Source: an uncultured Sutterella sp.
GTDB taxonomy: Bacteria; Pseudomonadota; Gammaproteobacteria; Burkholderiales; Burkholderiaceae_F
Direction: 5' to 3'
NCBI GenBank assembly: GCA_900754475.1
Contig: CAAECY010000062.1
Span: 1 to 19,361, forward strand
Length of the DNA stretch: 19,361 nucleotides
Shown in pieces: positions 1-7,280 of the stretch. The notes beneath the pieces were generated by a model, which made no database searches, was not told where the DNA came from, and saw nothing but the letters and a program-made list of their open reading frames with translations. The position numbers and the translations under genes are program-made. Within the stretch, counting starts at the first letter, position 1; each line of letters starts with the position of its first letter.

Positions 1-21
1 TACCTCATCCTGAAAAACGAA

Positions 22-43
22 GAGCAGCCGCTATGGGCTGCTC
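22..43. terminator. possible terminator hairpin at the left edge
   Basis: An 8-bp perfect stem (GAGCAGCC pairing with GGCTGCTC) closes a 6-nt loop. Read on the minus strand it is followed by TTCGTTTTT; on the plus strand only CCCTT follows. It lies just before the open frame of the truncated pyruvyl transferase, so it may mark the end of whatever gene lies off the window. Weak call, because the upstream context is missing. Confidence 0.3.
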
Positions 44-109
44 CCTTGAATAACCATCGCAGACACGGAATTCCTGACACTCCCAGTCCGGCATTCTATT
101 ATCAATAGA

Positions 110-520
110 GTGGCGAATCGAAAGCTTTTGTCGATAATAAATGATCTAATTTCTGCGGATGCTGAAGTTCAGACTACTCAACATTTGGCATCCCTTGGCT
201 TATCTGATGAGGAGTATTTCAAACAGGCAAGAGGCTTGTTGGAAATCTATGAACAAGCTGATTTGGTTCTGACATCTCGAATTCATTGTGCACTGCCTTG
301 CTTGGGAATGGGAACCCCGGTTGTGCTTTTTGTGAATGACGAGTGGGATTTGCGATTTCCGGGTCTTATCGACTGGCTGAATACTGTTCGATACACCAGA
401 AAAGGAAATATTCGGATGTCTATTCAAACAGAAAACGGCGCTGTGGTTAATCCGAAAAAACATGTGGAGTACGCCGCGCGGATGGCTGATGAGTGCGAGC
501 GTTTCTTCGCTAAGGATTGA
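110..520 (+). pseudogene. polysaccharide pyruvyl transferase family, C-terminal remnant
   Basis: This is the C-terminal part of a polysaccharide pyruvyl transferase (PF04230), the family that adds pyruvate ketals to, or otherwise modifies, exported polysaccharides. The diagnostic segment is at residues 50-74: ADLVLTSRIHCALPCLGMGT followed by PVVLF, with the family's SR-H-ALPC-GTP pattern. Family members are usually around 300 residues or more, but only 136 follow the GTG at 110. The same frame stays open back to 50 and is stopped by TGA at 47-49. Neither other plus-strand frame carries an obvious N-terminal part, and no ribosome binding site precedes 110. I therefore read it as truncated at its 5' end. 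It is AT-richer than the following genes and ends 19 nt before rfbC, which fits the edge of a surface-polysaccharide cluster. A frameshifted gene continuing outside the window is the alternative. Confidence 0.6.
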
Positions 521-539
521 TGTGCGGGAGTAATTGAAA

Positions 540-1076
540 ATGCGCGTCGAACGACTCGAGCTCGACGGACCGATGCTTCTCTATCCGGACGTCCATGCCG
601 ACGATCGGGGGTACTTTTCGGAAACGCTCAGTCTGCGCGATCGGACGTGCGCCTTGCCGCACTTCGTGCAGGAAAACGAAAGCTGGACGCGTCGAAAAGG
701 AACGTTGCGCGGGTTGCATTTCCAGCGCGGAGCTTCGGCACAGGCCAAGCTCGTACGGTGCCTGACGGGGGCCGTGCGGGACGTGATCGTGGATATTCGG
801 GCGGGGAGCCCGACGCGGTTTCGGTGGCTGGCGGTCGAACTCTCGGTACACGACCACACGATGCTCTTCATCCCGAAGGGCTTTGCGCACGGCTTTCTCA
901 CGCTGACGGACGACGTCCTTTTTCAGTACAAAACCGACGCCTATTACGATCCGGCGAGCGAAGGAGCCGTTCGATGGAACGATCCGACGCTCGCCGTCGA
1001 TTGGGGTGTTGATATGCCGATCCTTTCCCCGAAGGATGCCGCGGCCCCCTTCCTGGAGGCGGCGAACCTCGACTGA
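540..1076 (+). CDS. rfbC: dTDP-4-dehydrorhamnose 3,5-epimerase
   Basis: RmlC/RfbC epimerises dTDP-4-dehydro-6-deoxyglucose at C3 and C5, the third step of dTDP-L-rhamnose synthesis for O-antigen or other cell-surface glycans. The 178-residue length is normal for this cytoplasmic cupin enzyme. Visible signatures are DDRGYFSE (residues 21-28), FVQENESW (42-49), GTLRGLHFQRG (54-64) with the catalytic-base His60, KLVRCLTGAVRDVIVDIR in the mid-region, and IPKGFAHGF with a downstream EGAVRWNDP near the C-terminus. ATG 540 is preferred over TTG 534 because GGGAG at 526-530 is correctly spaced only for the ATG. The gene follows a truncated pyruvyl transferase and is closed by a strong terminator. No rfbA, rfbB or rfbD is visible here, so the rest of the pathway would lie elsewhere. 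Its GC-rich codon use matches the chromosome, unlike the fragment before it. Confidence 0.95.
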   Translation: MRVERLELDGPMLLYPDVHADDRGYFSETLSLRDRTCALPHFVQENESWTRRKGTLRGLHFQRGASAQAKLVRCLTGAVRDVIVDIRAGSPTRFRWLAVELSVHDHTMLFIPKGFAHGFLTLTDDVLFQYKTDAYYDPASEGAVRWNDPTLAVDWGVDMPILSPKDAAAPFLEAANLD

Positions 1077-1084
1077 GTCGACCG

Positions 1085-1111
1085 AGCGCCGGCCGTCGGC
1101 CGGCGCTTCTT
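1085..1111 (+). terminator. rho-independent terminator after rfbC
   Basis: A perfect 10-bp GC-rich stem (AGCGCCGGCC pairing with GGCCGGCGCT) has a 3-nt GTC loop and is followed by TCTT. It starts 9 nt after the rfbC stop and lies between rfbC and the convergent mog-esterase gene. Confidence 0.75.
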
Positions 1112-1118
1112 CAAGTCA

Positions 1119-1137
1119 GGCTCAGAAGCTCTGAGCC
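1119..1137. repeat. perfect hairpin over the stop codon of the mog-esterase gene
   Basis: GGCTCAGA (1119-1126) and TCTGAGCC (1130-1137) form a perfect 8-bp stem with a 3-nt loop. The TGA stop of the minus-strand fusion gene (1122-1124) lies inside the stem. No T-tract follows on the minus strand, so it is not a classical terminator. It may protect or end the mRNA together with the 1085-1107 hairpin. Confidence 0.5.
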
Positions 1138-2630
1138 ACGGAACGCAGGAATCGCCCGAGGTCGTAGAGCTCTTCGCCGCCCACTTCGTGCTCCATGTCG
1201 TAGGTCTTCCACGAGAAGGCGGGAGCCACTTCGCGGATGACGCTCGCGCTGCGCTCCGCCGTGACGGGCGAAACGACGCTGTCGAAGACGCCGTGCGCCA
1301 TGAAGACGGGCGTCGCGCGGCCCGCGGCCGTCGCTTCCGAGTAGAGGCGCTGAGCGAGCGGCAGGTAGCCCGAAAGCGCGGCAATGCCGCCGATCGGGGC
1401 GGAAAGACGCAGACCCGCATAAAGCGAAATGGCCGCCCCCTGAGAGAAGCCCCCGAGGACGATGCGACGGCGGGGAATGCCGTTCGCTTCGAGTTCGTCG
1501 ATCAGGGCCGACACGCGGGCCGCGGACTCGCGAATGCCGAGCACGTCTTCGTTTTCGTCGATCGTGTGGCTGCGCAGATCGTACCAGCCGCGAAGCGGGT
1601 AGCCCGGGTGAAGCGTCAGTTCGCGCACCGGGGCGTTCGGCATCACGAGGCGGCAGACGGGGCCGTCCTGATGCAGGATCTCGTCCGCAAGCGGCAGGAA
1701 GTCGCGATTGTCGGCGCCGAGCCCGTGCAACCAGACGAGCGTCAGTTCCGCGGGCGCATCCGTGCCGCGGGGCGTCGCAAAGACGATCTCCGACGGGCCG
1801 AACGGCGCCGGAGCGGGTTCGGCACGTTCCTCACGGGGTTCGATGCCGGCCTCCGCCTTCGGTTCGGCTTGCTGTTCGGGCTTCGTCTCCGCCTTCGCTT
1901 CGGGCGCGGCCTGAGCGGGCGTCGCTTGGGGTTCGACGGGCTTGGCGGGTTCGGGAGCGGCTTCGGGCTTTCGAGCATCGTCGGCCTTCGCTTCTTCGGC
2001 GGGTGCGGTCGCCTTCGCCTTCGGACGGCGGGCGCTCTTCGGGCGGAAGGCTTCGACCACGTCTTCGTTCGTCTCGATGTAGGGGCCGCCGATCAAGTCG
2101 ATGCAGTAGGGGACGGCGGCGAAAATGCCGTTCACGAGCACCTTTCCGTCGTCGCCGCGCAGCCCTTCGAGCGTTTCGGCAATCGCCTTGGGACGCCCGG
2201 GGAGATTGAGAATGAGCGCGGCATGGTCGGGCGTTTCACGAAGGACGCCCACCTGGCGCGACAGAATCGCGGTGGGCACGAAGTGGCCCGAAATCGCGCG
2301 CATCTGTTCGCCGAAGCCGGGAAGCTCGCGCGTCGCGACGGCGAGCGTTGCCTCGGGCGTCACGTCGCGGCGGGCGGGACCCGTCCCGCCCGTCGTGAGA
2401 ATGAGGTCGCAGCCGATGATGTCGACCAACTCGCGAAGCGTCTTTTCGATTTCGAAGCGTTCGTCCGGAATCAGGCGCTTGTGAACCCGAATGGGGTTCG
2501 TGATGGCCTTTTTGCACCAGGCTTCGAGATTGGGGATGCCTTCGTCCGTGTATTGACCGCGGCTCGCACGGTCGGAAATCGAAACAAGACCGAGGATGAG
2601 TTCGTTTTCGGTACTGCGGGGCGGCTTCAT
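1122..2630 (-). CDS. fusion: MogA-type molybdopterin adenylyltransferase + serine carboxylesterase
   Basis: Two enzymes in one 502-residue frame. Residues about 10-200 match MogA, which adenylylates molybdopterin before molybdate insertion: LGLVSISDRASRGQYTDEGI near 13-32, TTGGTGPARRDVTPEATLAV from 79, FVPTAILSRQVGV from 117, NLPGRPKAI from 142, and GIFAAVPYCIDLI then AFRPKSARR at 168-202. About 199-278 is a low-complexity Pro/Ala/Glu/Lys linker. Residues about 280-502 match the phospholipase/carboxylesterase family (PF02230): VWLHGLGADNRDF from 299, GFSQGAA with nucleophile Ser396, HGVFDSVV with Asp450, and MEHEV with His481. Each half has its full family length, so this is a true fusion and not a fragment. 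GGAGGA precedes the ATG with good spacing. darP lies directly upstream on the same strand. No signal peptide is visible, so both activities should be cytoplasmic. The esterase substrate is unknown. Confidence 0.9.
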   Translation of the reverse strand: MKPPRSTENELILGLVSISDRASRGQYTDEGIPNLEAWCKKAITNPIRVHKRLIPDERFEIEKTLRELVDIIGCDLILTTGGTGPARRDVTPEATLAVATRELPGFGEQMRAISGHFVPTAILSRQVGVLRETPDHAALILNLPGRPKAIAETLEGLRGDDGKVLVNGIFAAVPYCIDLIGGPYIETNEDVVEAFRPKSARRPKAKATAPAEEAKADDARKPEAAPEPAKPVEPQATPAQAAPEAKAETKPEQQAEPKAEAGIEPREERAEPAPAPFGPSEIVFATPRGTDAPAELTLVWLHGLGADNRDFLPLADEILHQDGPVCRLVMPNAPVRELTLHPGYPLRGWYDLRSHTIDENEDVLGIRESAARVSALIDELEANGIPRRRIVLGGFSQGAAISLYAGLRLSAPIGGIAALSGYLPLAQRLYSEATAAGRATPVFMAHGVFDSVVSPVTAERSASVIREVAPAFSWKTYDMEHEVGGEELYDLGRFLRSVAQSF

Positions 2631-2640
2631 GCTCGTCCTC

Positions 2641-2672
2641 CAAAAGAGAGGCCGTCGGAAAAGCCGACGGCC
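2641..2672 (-). terminator. intrinsic terminator between darP and mog-esterase
   Basis: GGCCGTCGG (2650-2658) and CCGACGGCC (2664-2672) form a perfect 9-bp stem with a 5-nt loop. Read on the minus strand it is followed by TCTCTTTT, then immediately by the GGAGGA ribosome binding site of the mog-esterase gene. It terminates darP transcription at least partly. Only about 10 nt separate the T-tract from the next start codon. Confidence 0.75.
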
Positions 2673-2699
2673 GAAGTAAAACTGTGCGAATGCGCTTTG

Positions 2700-3272
2700 T
2701 CAGCGGCCGTCTTCCTCGTCCTCGTCGTCGGGCGCGTAGAGGGAGACGGGTTCGTCAAGCAACGCGTGCAGGAACTTGTAGAGTTCGCGGGCGCTCTTCG
2801 GGGGCTTTTGCAGTTCGCGCTCGCGGCGGGCGTTGCGCACGAGCCCGCGCAGCGTCTGAATGTCGACGCCCGGATGCTCGTCGATGAACTTCGTGAGCGC
2901 CTTGTCGTCCGCAATCATCTGTTCGCGCAACGTTTCGCAGCGGTGCAGGAGCGCCACGGCGGCCTTCGATTCGCCCGTAGCGCGGTCGATGGCTTCGCGC
3001 ACGGCCTTCGGATCCATGTTGCGCATTTTCTTGCCGATGAGCTGCAGCTGACGGCGCTGCGCGCCGAAGGAGCGCATGCGGCGGAATTCGAGAATCTCGA
3101 CGAGCACGTCTTCGGGGAGATCGATGCGCTTGAGCTGATCGTCGCCGAGTTTCGTCATCTCCTTGCCGAGATCCTGCAGTTCGAGCTGTTCGCGTTTCAG
3201 CTGCGATTTGGAAGGGCCTCGATAGCGGTCTTCCGATTCGTCGTCTTCGTCGTAGTAGGCGTCCTCACGCAT
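2700..3272 (-). CDS. darP: ribosome-associated 50S biogenesis factor DarP (YjgA, DUF615)
   Basis: DarP/YjgA binds late-stage 50S ribosomal precursors and helps their maturation in E. coli. This 190-residue protein has the family features: an acidic, disordered start (MREDAYYDEDDESEDRYRG), then PSKSQLKREQLELQDLG and LGDDQLKRIDLPEDVLVEI, a helical mid-region with RRQLQLIGKKMR, then RRERELQKPPKSARELYKFL and an acidic tail. The open frame continues upstream to 3587, but that part is antisense to pmbA. The ATG at 3272 gives the usual N-terminus and length, although no strong Shine-Dalgarno is seen before it. The divergent arrangement with pmbA is also found in E. coli and supports the call. Confidence 0.92.
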   Translation of the reverse strand: MREDAYYDEDDESEDRYRGPSKSQLKREQLELQDLGKEMTKLGDDQLKRIDLPEDVLVEILEFRRMRSFGAQRRQLQLIGKKMRNMDPKAVREAIDRATGESKAAVALLHRCETLREQMIADDKALTKFIDEHPGVDIQTLRGLVRNARRERELQKPPKSARELYKFLHALLDEPVSLYAPDDEDEEDGR

Positions 3273-3300
3273 GGGCGGCACCGTTTGTTCAGAAAAGTTC

Positions 3301-3348
3301 AGGGTTTCGAAAACCCTTATGATAACGGGTTTCCCCGAGGCCTCGGGG
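3301..3348. promoter_or_regulatory. dyad-rich divergent darP/pmbA intergenic region
   Basis: The 170-nt gap between darP and pmbA holds two dyads. One is AGGGTTT-CGA-AAACCCT (3301-3317). The other is a perfect 16-nt palindrome without a loop, CCCCGAGGCCTCGGGG (3333-3348). TATGAT (3318-3323, plus) or TATCAT (minus, 3319-3324) could serve as a -10 element, but neither has a convincing -35. A shared control region is plausible. No regulator is assigned. Confidence 0.35.
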
Positions 3349-3442
3349 GCCGCGTCGCTCGTCCTTTCGGAGGAGACGAAGCGCGCCCCGAACGAGGTTC
3401 CGAGGGTTCGTTTACCCATTACGCTTCGCATCGTTTTCAGCC

Positions 3443-4810
3443 ATGACGAATTCCGCTTCTCCTTCGCCGGACGCTTCCCTTGAAACCACCGCACAACTCG
3501 CCCGTTGGGCGATCGAGCGCGCGAAGCAGCTCGGCGCGGACGAGGCGTGTGCCGAGGTGAGCTTTGACAAAGGCCTCTCGGTCGCAACGCACCTCGGTGA
3601 AATCGAATCGGTCGAGCACTCGGACGAGACGGTCCTCACCGTGACCGTCTGGAAAGGAAAGCGCCGCGGCCGGGCGAGCACCTCCGACCTTTCGGAGCGC
3701 GCAATGGAGGCCGTCCTGAAGAGCGCCGTTGAGATCGCCTCCGTCGCGGCGGAAGATCCGGCGACGGGGCTTCCCGACGAACGGGACCTTCAGACGGAAT
3801 TTCGAGAGCTCGACCTCTGGCATCCGTGGACGGGAGCCGTGGAGGACGCCGTCGAACTCCTCACCCGCATGGAGTCGGCCGCCGAGGCGTACGACAGCCG
3901 CATCACGAATTCGGACGGCGCGCGCTTTGCGACGTCGGAAGGTGCCTTTACGCTTGCGAACACCCTGGGCTTTTGTGCGGGCTATCGGTACGGGCGGCAC
4001 AGCATGGACCTGGGCTCCATTGCCGAGGATGCGAGCGGCATGCAGCGCGGCGACGCCTGGACCGAAGAGCGAAGCGTCGCGCGCCTGAAGAGCCCCGAAG
4101 CGCTCGGGCGGCTCGCCGCCGAGCGCGCCGTGGCGCGCTTGGGAGCCAAGCCCCTTTCGAACCGTACGGTGCCCGTACTGCTCGACGCGAACATTGCGAC
4201 GGGGATGCTCGATATGCTCGAAGAACTCCTCTGGGGCGGGGTGCTCTACCGTCACGCTTCGTGCCTGGAGGGGCGCGAAGGAACGGCCGTTTTCCCCTCG
4301 CACGTTTCCGTTCTGGAGTCCCCGTACACGGTCGGGGCGATGGGCTCGGGCGTTTTCGACGACGAAGGCTGTGCGGGGCTGGAGCGCGCCGTTGTCGAAG
4401 AGGGCGTGCTGCGCGGTGCTTTCCTCACGTCGTACAGCGCGCGCAAGCTCGGACGACGCACGACGGGGAACGCGGGCGGCGCCTACAACCTCGCGCTCGT
4501 CTCGAGCCGCACCGAAGCGGGCGACACGCTTTCCGCCATGCTCGAGCGTCTCGGCACGGGTTTTTACGCGACGGAGATGATCGGGCAGGGGTTCAACGCC
4601 GTGACGGGCGACTATTCGCGCGGCGCCTCGGGCTTCTGGGTGGAAAACGGCCGCATCGTCGCTCCCGTCGAAGGCGTGACGATGGCGGGGAACGTACTCG
4701 ACATGATGGCGGGGCTCGTTGCCGTGGGGAGCGACGTCGCGGTGAACGGCTCCCGCTCGTCGGGAAGCCTTCTTCTCTCGCCCCTGATGCTCGCGGGTTC
4801 GAACGACTGA
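3443..4810 (+). CDS. pmbA: metalloprotease PmbA/TldE
   Basis: PmbA (TldE) partners TldD in a heterodimeric peptidase that processes peptides such as microcin B17 and the CcdA antitoxin in enterobacteria. The 455-residue length matches E. coli PmbA (about 450). Visible family segments are an N-terminal region with ADEACAEVSFDKGLSV (about residues 33-48), VTVWKGKRRG, the central RTVPVLLDANIATGMLDML, and the late KLGRRTTGNAGGAYNLAL and GQGFNAVTGDYSRGASGFWV, ending in SSGSLLLSPLMLAG. As expected for the TldE subunit, no HExxxH zinc motif is present; the zinc site resides in TldD, which is not in this window. The ATG at 3443 fits the start of homologues. It is divergent from darP and is followed by a 97-nt gap before queA. 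Confidence 0.95.
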   Translation: MTNSASPSPDASLETTAQLARWAIERAKQLGADEACAEVSFDKGLSVATHLGEIESVEHSDETVLTVTVWKGKRRGRASTSDLSERAMEAVLKSAVEIASVAAEDPATGLPDERDLQTEFRELDLWHPWTGAVEDAVELLTRMESAAEAYDSRITNSDGARFATSEGAFTLANTLGFCAGYRYGRHSMDLGSIAEDASGMQRGDAWTEERSVARLKSPEALGRLAAERAVARLGAKPLSNRTVPVLLDANIATGMLDMLEELLWGGVLYRHASCLEGREGTAVFPSHVSVLESPYTVGAMGSGVFDDEGCAGLERAVVEEGVLRGAFLTSYSARKLGRRTTGNAGGAYNLALVSSRTEAGDTLSAMLERLGTGFYATEMIGQGFNAVTGDYSRGASGFWVENGRIVAPVEGVTMAGNVLDMMAGLVAVGSDVAVNGSRSSGSLLLSPLMLAGSND

Positions 4811-4836
4811 GTAGGCGCCTCCCGAGGTTTTTCAAG

Positions 4837-4842
4837 TACAAT
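4837..4842 (+). promoter_or_regulatory. candidate -10 element upstream of queA
   Basis: TACAAT sits 65 nt before the queA ATG in the pmbA-queA gap. No good -35 is visible at the standard spacing, so this is a moderate guess. A transcript starting near 4849 supports the ATG at 4908 rather than the TTG at 4851. Confidence 0.35.
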
Positions 4843-4907
4843 CACGCACTTTGCTTTCCCGACCGTTCGCCCGCGAGCGGTCATCAACGTCTCTGGCCGG
4901 TCAAGCC

Positions 4908-5951
4908 ATGCAGGAACAATTTCTCTCCGACTTTGATTTCGAGCTCCCTCCCGAGCTCATCGCTCAGTATCCGCTTGCGGACCGCTCCGCATCGCGTCTT
5001 CTCCACATCACGACGGACGTCATCGAAGACAAGCACTTCACGGACATCGAGTCCTATCTGCGTCCGGGCGACCTCCTGATCGCCAACAACACCCGCGTCA
5101 TCAAAGCGCGCCTCCTCGGGCGCAAGGAAACGGGCGGCGCCGTCGAAGCGCTCGTCGAACGCGTCACGGGCGAGAAGTCCGCGATCGCCATGGTGCGCGC
5201 GAGCAAGTCCCCGAAGCCCGGCACGAAGCTGATTTTTTCCGCCGACGGCGCCGAAGAAACCGTGACCGTGACGGGTCGTCAGGGCGAATTCTTCGTGCTC
5301 GAATTCGATCGTCCCGTGCTCGACGTTCTGGAAGCTTTCGGCAAGGTCCCGCTTCCGCCCTACATCGAACACGCCGCCGAAAAGAGCGACGAAGGTCGTT
5401 ACCAGACGGTGTACGCGAAGTATCCGGGCGCCGTGGCGGCGCCGACGGCGGGTCTGCACTTTACGGACGAGCTCCTCGAATGCCTGAAGGAAAAGGGCGT
5501 CGACATCGAATACGTCACCCTACACGTGGGTGCGGGCACGTTCCAGCCCGTGCGCGTCGAGAAGCTCTCCGAGCACCACATGCACTCCGAGTGGTATTCG
5601 ATGCCCGCGGACGTTGCCGAAAAGATCAACCGCGCGAAGGCCGAAGGCCGTCGCGTGATCGCGGTCGGTACGACCTCTCTGCGTACGCTTGAAAGCGCGG
5701 CGGACCGCATCGGTCACGTCGAAGCCGGAGCGCGCGACACGGCGCTCTTCATCACGCCGGGCTACACCTTCCGCATCGTCGACGCGCTCGTCACGAACTT
5801 CCACCTGCCGAAGTCGACGCTCGTCATGCTCGTTTCCGCCCTCGTCGGGCGCGAACGCATCCTCGAAGCGTACCGTCACGCGGTCGATGCGAAGTACCGC
5901 TTCTTCAGCTACGGCGACGCCTGCTTCATCGAAAAGGCGCCGGGCGCCTGA
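4908..5951 (+). CDS. queA: S-adenosylmethionine:tRNA ribosyltransferase-isomerase QueA
   Basis: QueA transfers and isomerises the ribosyl part of S-adenosylmethionine onto preQ1 in tRNA, giving epoxyqueuosine at wobble position 34 of GUN-anticodon tRNAs. The 347 residues compare with 356 in E. coli. Family blocks are visible throughout: FDFELPPELIAQYPL near the N-terminus, GDLLIANNTRVIKARLLGRK, PLPPYI, RYQTVYAKYPGAVAAPTAG followed by LHFT, VTLHVGAGTFQPV, AVGTTSLRTLES (GTT at 254-256) and LVTNFHLPKSTLVMLVSAL. The frame extends upstream to 4851, but the ATG at 4908 gives the conserved N-terminus. The Shine-Dalgarno is weak. tgt follows after 30 nt, the same pathway and order as in many proteobacteria. 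Confidence 0.97.
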   Translation: MQEQFLSDFDFELPPELIAQYPLADRSASRLLHITTDVIEDKHFTDIESYLRPGDLLIANNTRVIKARLLGRKETGGAVEALVERVTGEKSAIAMVRASKSPKPGTKLIFSADGAEETVTVTGRQGEFFVLEFDRPVLDVLEAFGKVPLPPYIEHAAEKSDEGRYQTVYAKYPGAVAAPTAGLHFTDELLECLKEKGVDIEYVTLHVGAGTFQPVRVEKLSEHHMHSEWYSMPADVAEKINRAKAEGRRVIAVGTTSLRTLESAADRIGHVEAGARDTALFITPGYTFRIVDALVTNFHLPKSTLVMLVSALVGRERILEAYRHAVDAKYRFFSYGDACFIEKAPGA

Positions 5952-5981
5952 TCGAGCCCCCTACACAAGGACACGAACGAA

Positions 5982-7115
5982 ATGGCTTTTTCCTTCAAGG
6001 TCAAAACCACGTGCGGCAAGGCCCGCCGCGGCGAACTGACCCTCAACCACGGCGTCGTGCAGACGCCGATCTTCATGCCCGTCGGCACGTACGGCTCCGT
6101 CAAGGCGATGGCGCCCTACGAACTGAAAGAAGTGGGCTCGCAGATCATTCTCGGCAACACGTTCCACCTGTGGCTGCGCCCGGGGCTTGAAGTGATCGAA
6201 GCCCACAAGGGGCTGCACGACTTCATGCAGTGGGACAAGCCCATCCTCACCGACTCGGGCGGCTTCCAGGTCTTCAGTCTCGGGGAACTGCGCAAGATCA
6301 CCGAAGAGGGCGTGAAATTCAGCAACCCGATCAACGGGAACAAGCTCTTTTTGACGCCCGAAATTTCGATGCAGATTCAAAAGACGCTCAACTCCGACAT
6401 CGTGATGGTGCTCGACGAGTGCACGCCCTACAAGATCGGCGACCGTCCCGCGACCGAACTCGAAGCCGCGAAGTCGATGCGCATGAGCCTTCGTTGGGCG
6501 AAGCGCTCGAAGGACGAGTTCGAGCGCCTCGAAAATCCGAACGCGCTTTTCGGCATCGTTCAGGGCGGCATGTTCACGAAGCTTCGCGAAGAGTCGCTCG
6601 ACGGTTTGAAGAGCATCGGCTTTCACGGCTACGCCTTGGGCGGCCTCTCGGTGGGCGAACCCAAGGAAGAGATGCTGCGCATTCTCGACGAAGTGGCGCA
6701 CCAGCTGCCCGACGACCGTCCCCGCTACCTGATGGGGGTGGGTACGCCCGAAGACCTCGTCGACGGCGTCTCCTCGGGGATCGACATGTTCGACTGCGTG
6801 ATGCCGACCCGCAACGCGCGCAACGGCTGGCTCTTCACGCGCTTCGGCGACGTGAAGCTCAAGAACAGCCGCTACCGCAACGACCTTCGCCCGCTCGATC
6901 CGTCGTGCAACTGCTACACGTGCCGCAACTTCAGCCGCGCGTACCTGCACCACCTGCACAAGGTGGGCGAAATCCTCGGGGCCCGACTCAACACGATCCA
7001 CAACCTCCACTTCTACCTCAACCTCATGCAGGAGATGCGCGACGCGCTCGAAGCGGGGACGTTCGAGGAGTGGAAGGCGCGCTTCCGCGAGGATCGCGCC
7101 CGCGGGATCGAGTGA
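5982..7115 (+). CDS. tgt: tRNA-guanine transglycosylase
   Basis: Tgt exchanges guanine 34 for preQ1 in GUN-anticodon tRNAs, the step before QueA. All key residues are visible in the 377-residue protein: MPVGTYGSVKAM near the N-terminus; Asp91 in TDSGGFQVF; GIVQGG; the LGGLSVGE substrate loop; Asp271, the nucleophile by alignment to E. coli Asp264, in DMFDCVMPTRNARNG; and the zinc ligands Cys309, Cys311, Cys314 and His340 in CNCYTC...IH. AAGGA lies 10 nt before the ATG. It follows queA by 30 nt and is almost certainly co-transcribed with it. A 165-nt gap with a promoter-like element and a hairpin separates it from yajC. Confidence 0.98.
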   Translation: MAFSFKVKTTCGKARRGELTLNHGVVQTPIFMPVGTYGSVKAMAPYELKEVGSQIILGNTFHLWLRPGLEVIEAHKGLHDFMQWDKPILTDSGGFQVFSLGELRKITEEGVKFSNPINGNKLFLTPEISMQIQKTLNSDIVMVLDECTPYKIGDRPATELEAAKSMRMSLRWAKRSKDEFERLENPNALFGIVQGGMFTKLREESLDGLKSIGFHGYALGGLSVGEPKEEMLRILDEVAHQLPDDRPRYLMGVGTPEDLVDGVSSGIDMFDCVMPTRNARNGWLFTRFGDVKLKNSRYRNDLRPLDPSCNCYTCRNFSRAYLHHLHKVGEILGARLNTIHNLHFYLNLMQEMRDALEAGTFEEWKARFREDRARGIE

Positions 7116-7203
7116 TTTCGCCCCGTGCTTCGCGCAGGGCAGCCTTCGGTAAGTCCCGACGGACCCTTGAAAATCCTTAAGGTCTCGCGGAAGGTTTCCC
7201 CTC

Positions 7204-7209
7204 TATAAT
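7204..7209 (+). promoter_or_regulatory. candidate -10 element for yajC-secDF
   Basis: A consensus TATAAT lies 71 nt upstream of the yajC ATG. The position expected for the -35 (7181-7186, GGTCTC) is a poor match, so the promoter would rely on the -10 or an activator. The predicted start near 7216 would place the hairpin at 7220-7252 at the very 5' end of the transcript. Confidence 0.5.
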
Positions 7210-7219
7210 GCAAAAATCG

Positions 7220-7256
7220 CTCGCTTCGGGCCTCTCGCAGGCGCGAAGCGGGTTTT
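7220..7256 (+). terminator. hairpin plus TTTT between tgt and yajC (terminator or leader structure)
   Basis: A 9-bp outer stem (7220-7228 with 7244-7252, one G-U) encloses an inner GCCT/AGGC stem (7230-7233 with 7239-7242) and is followed by TTTTGG; AAAAA precedes it. This could be the terminator of queA-tgt. Because a TATAAT lies just upstream, it could instead be a structured 5' leader of yajC mRNA. The two roles are not exclusive. Confidence 0.55.
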
Positions 7257-7280
7257 GGACTAGCCACTTCCGGAGTAGAA

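Noticed and set aside
1..108. The end of an upstream gene in one of the other plus-strand frames
   Set aside because: Two short open stretches (ending at 53 and 108) exist, but neither shows a recognisable family pattern in so few codons.
1188..3446. A 752-codon open frame on the plus strand
   Set aside because: It is antisense to mog-esterase and darP, both with clear family motifs. Its translation is an Arg/Gly/Phe-rich product without recognisable domains, typical of the shadow frame in GC-rich DNA.
4811..4833. A terminator after pmbA
   Set aside because: CCTCCCGAGG followed by TTTTT gives at most a 3-4 bp stem with a very small loop, too weak to list.
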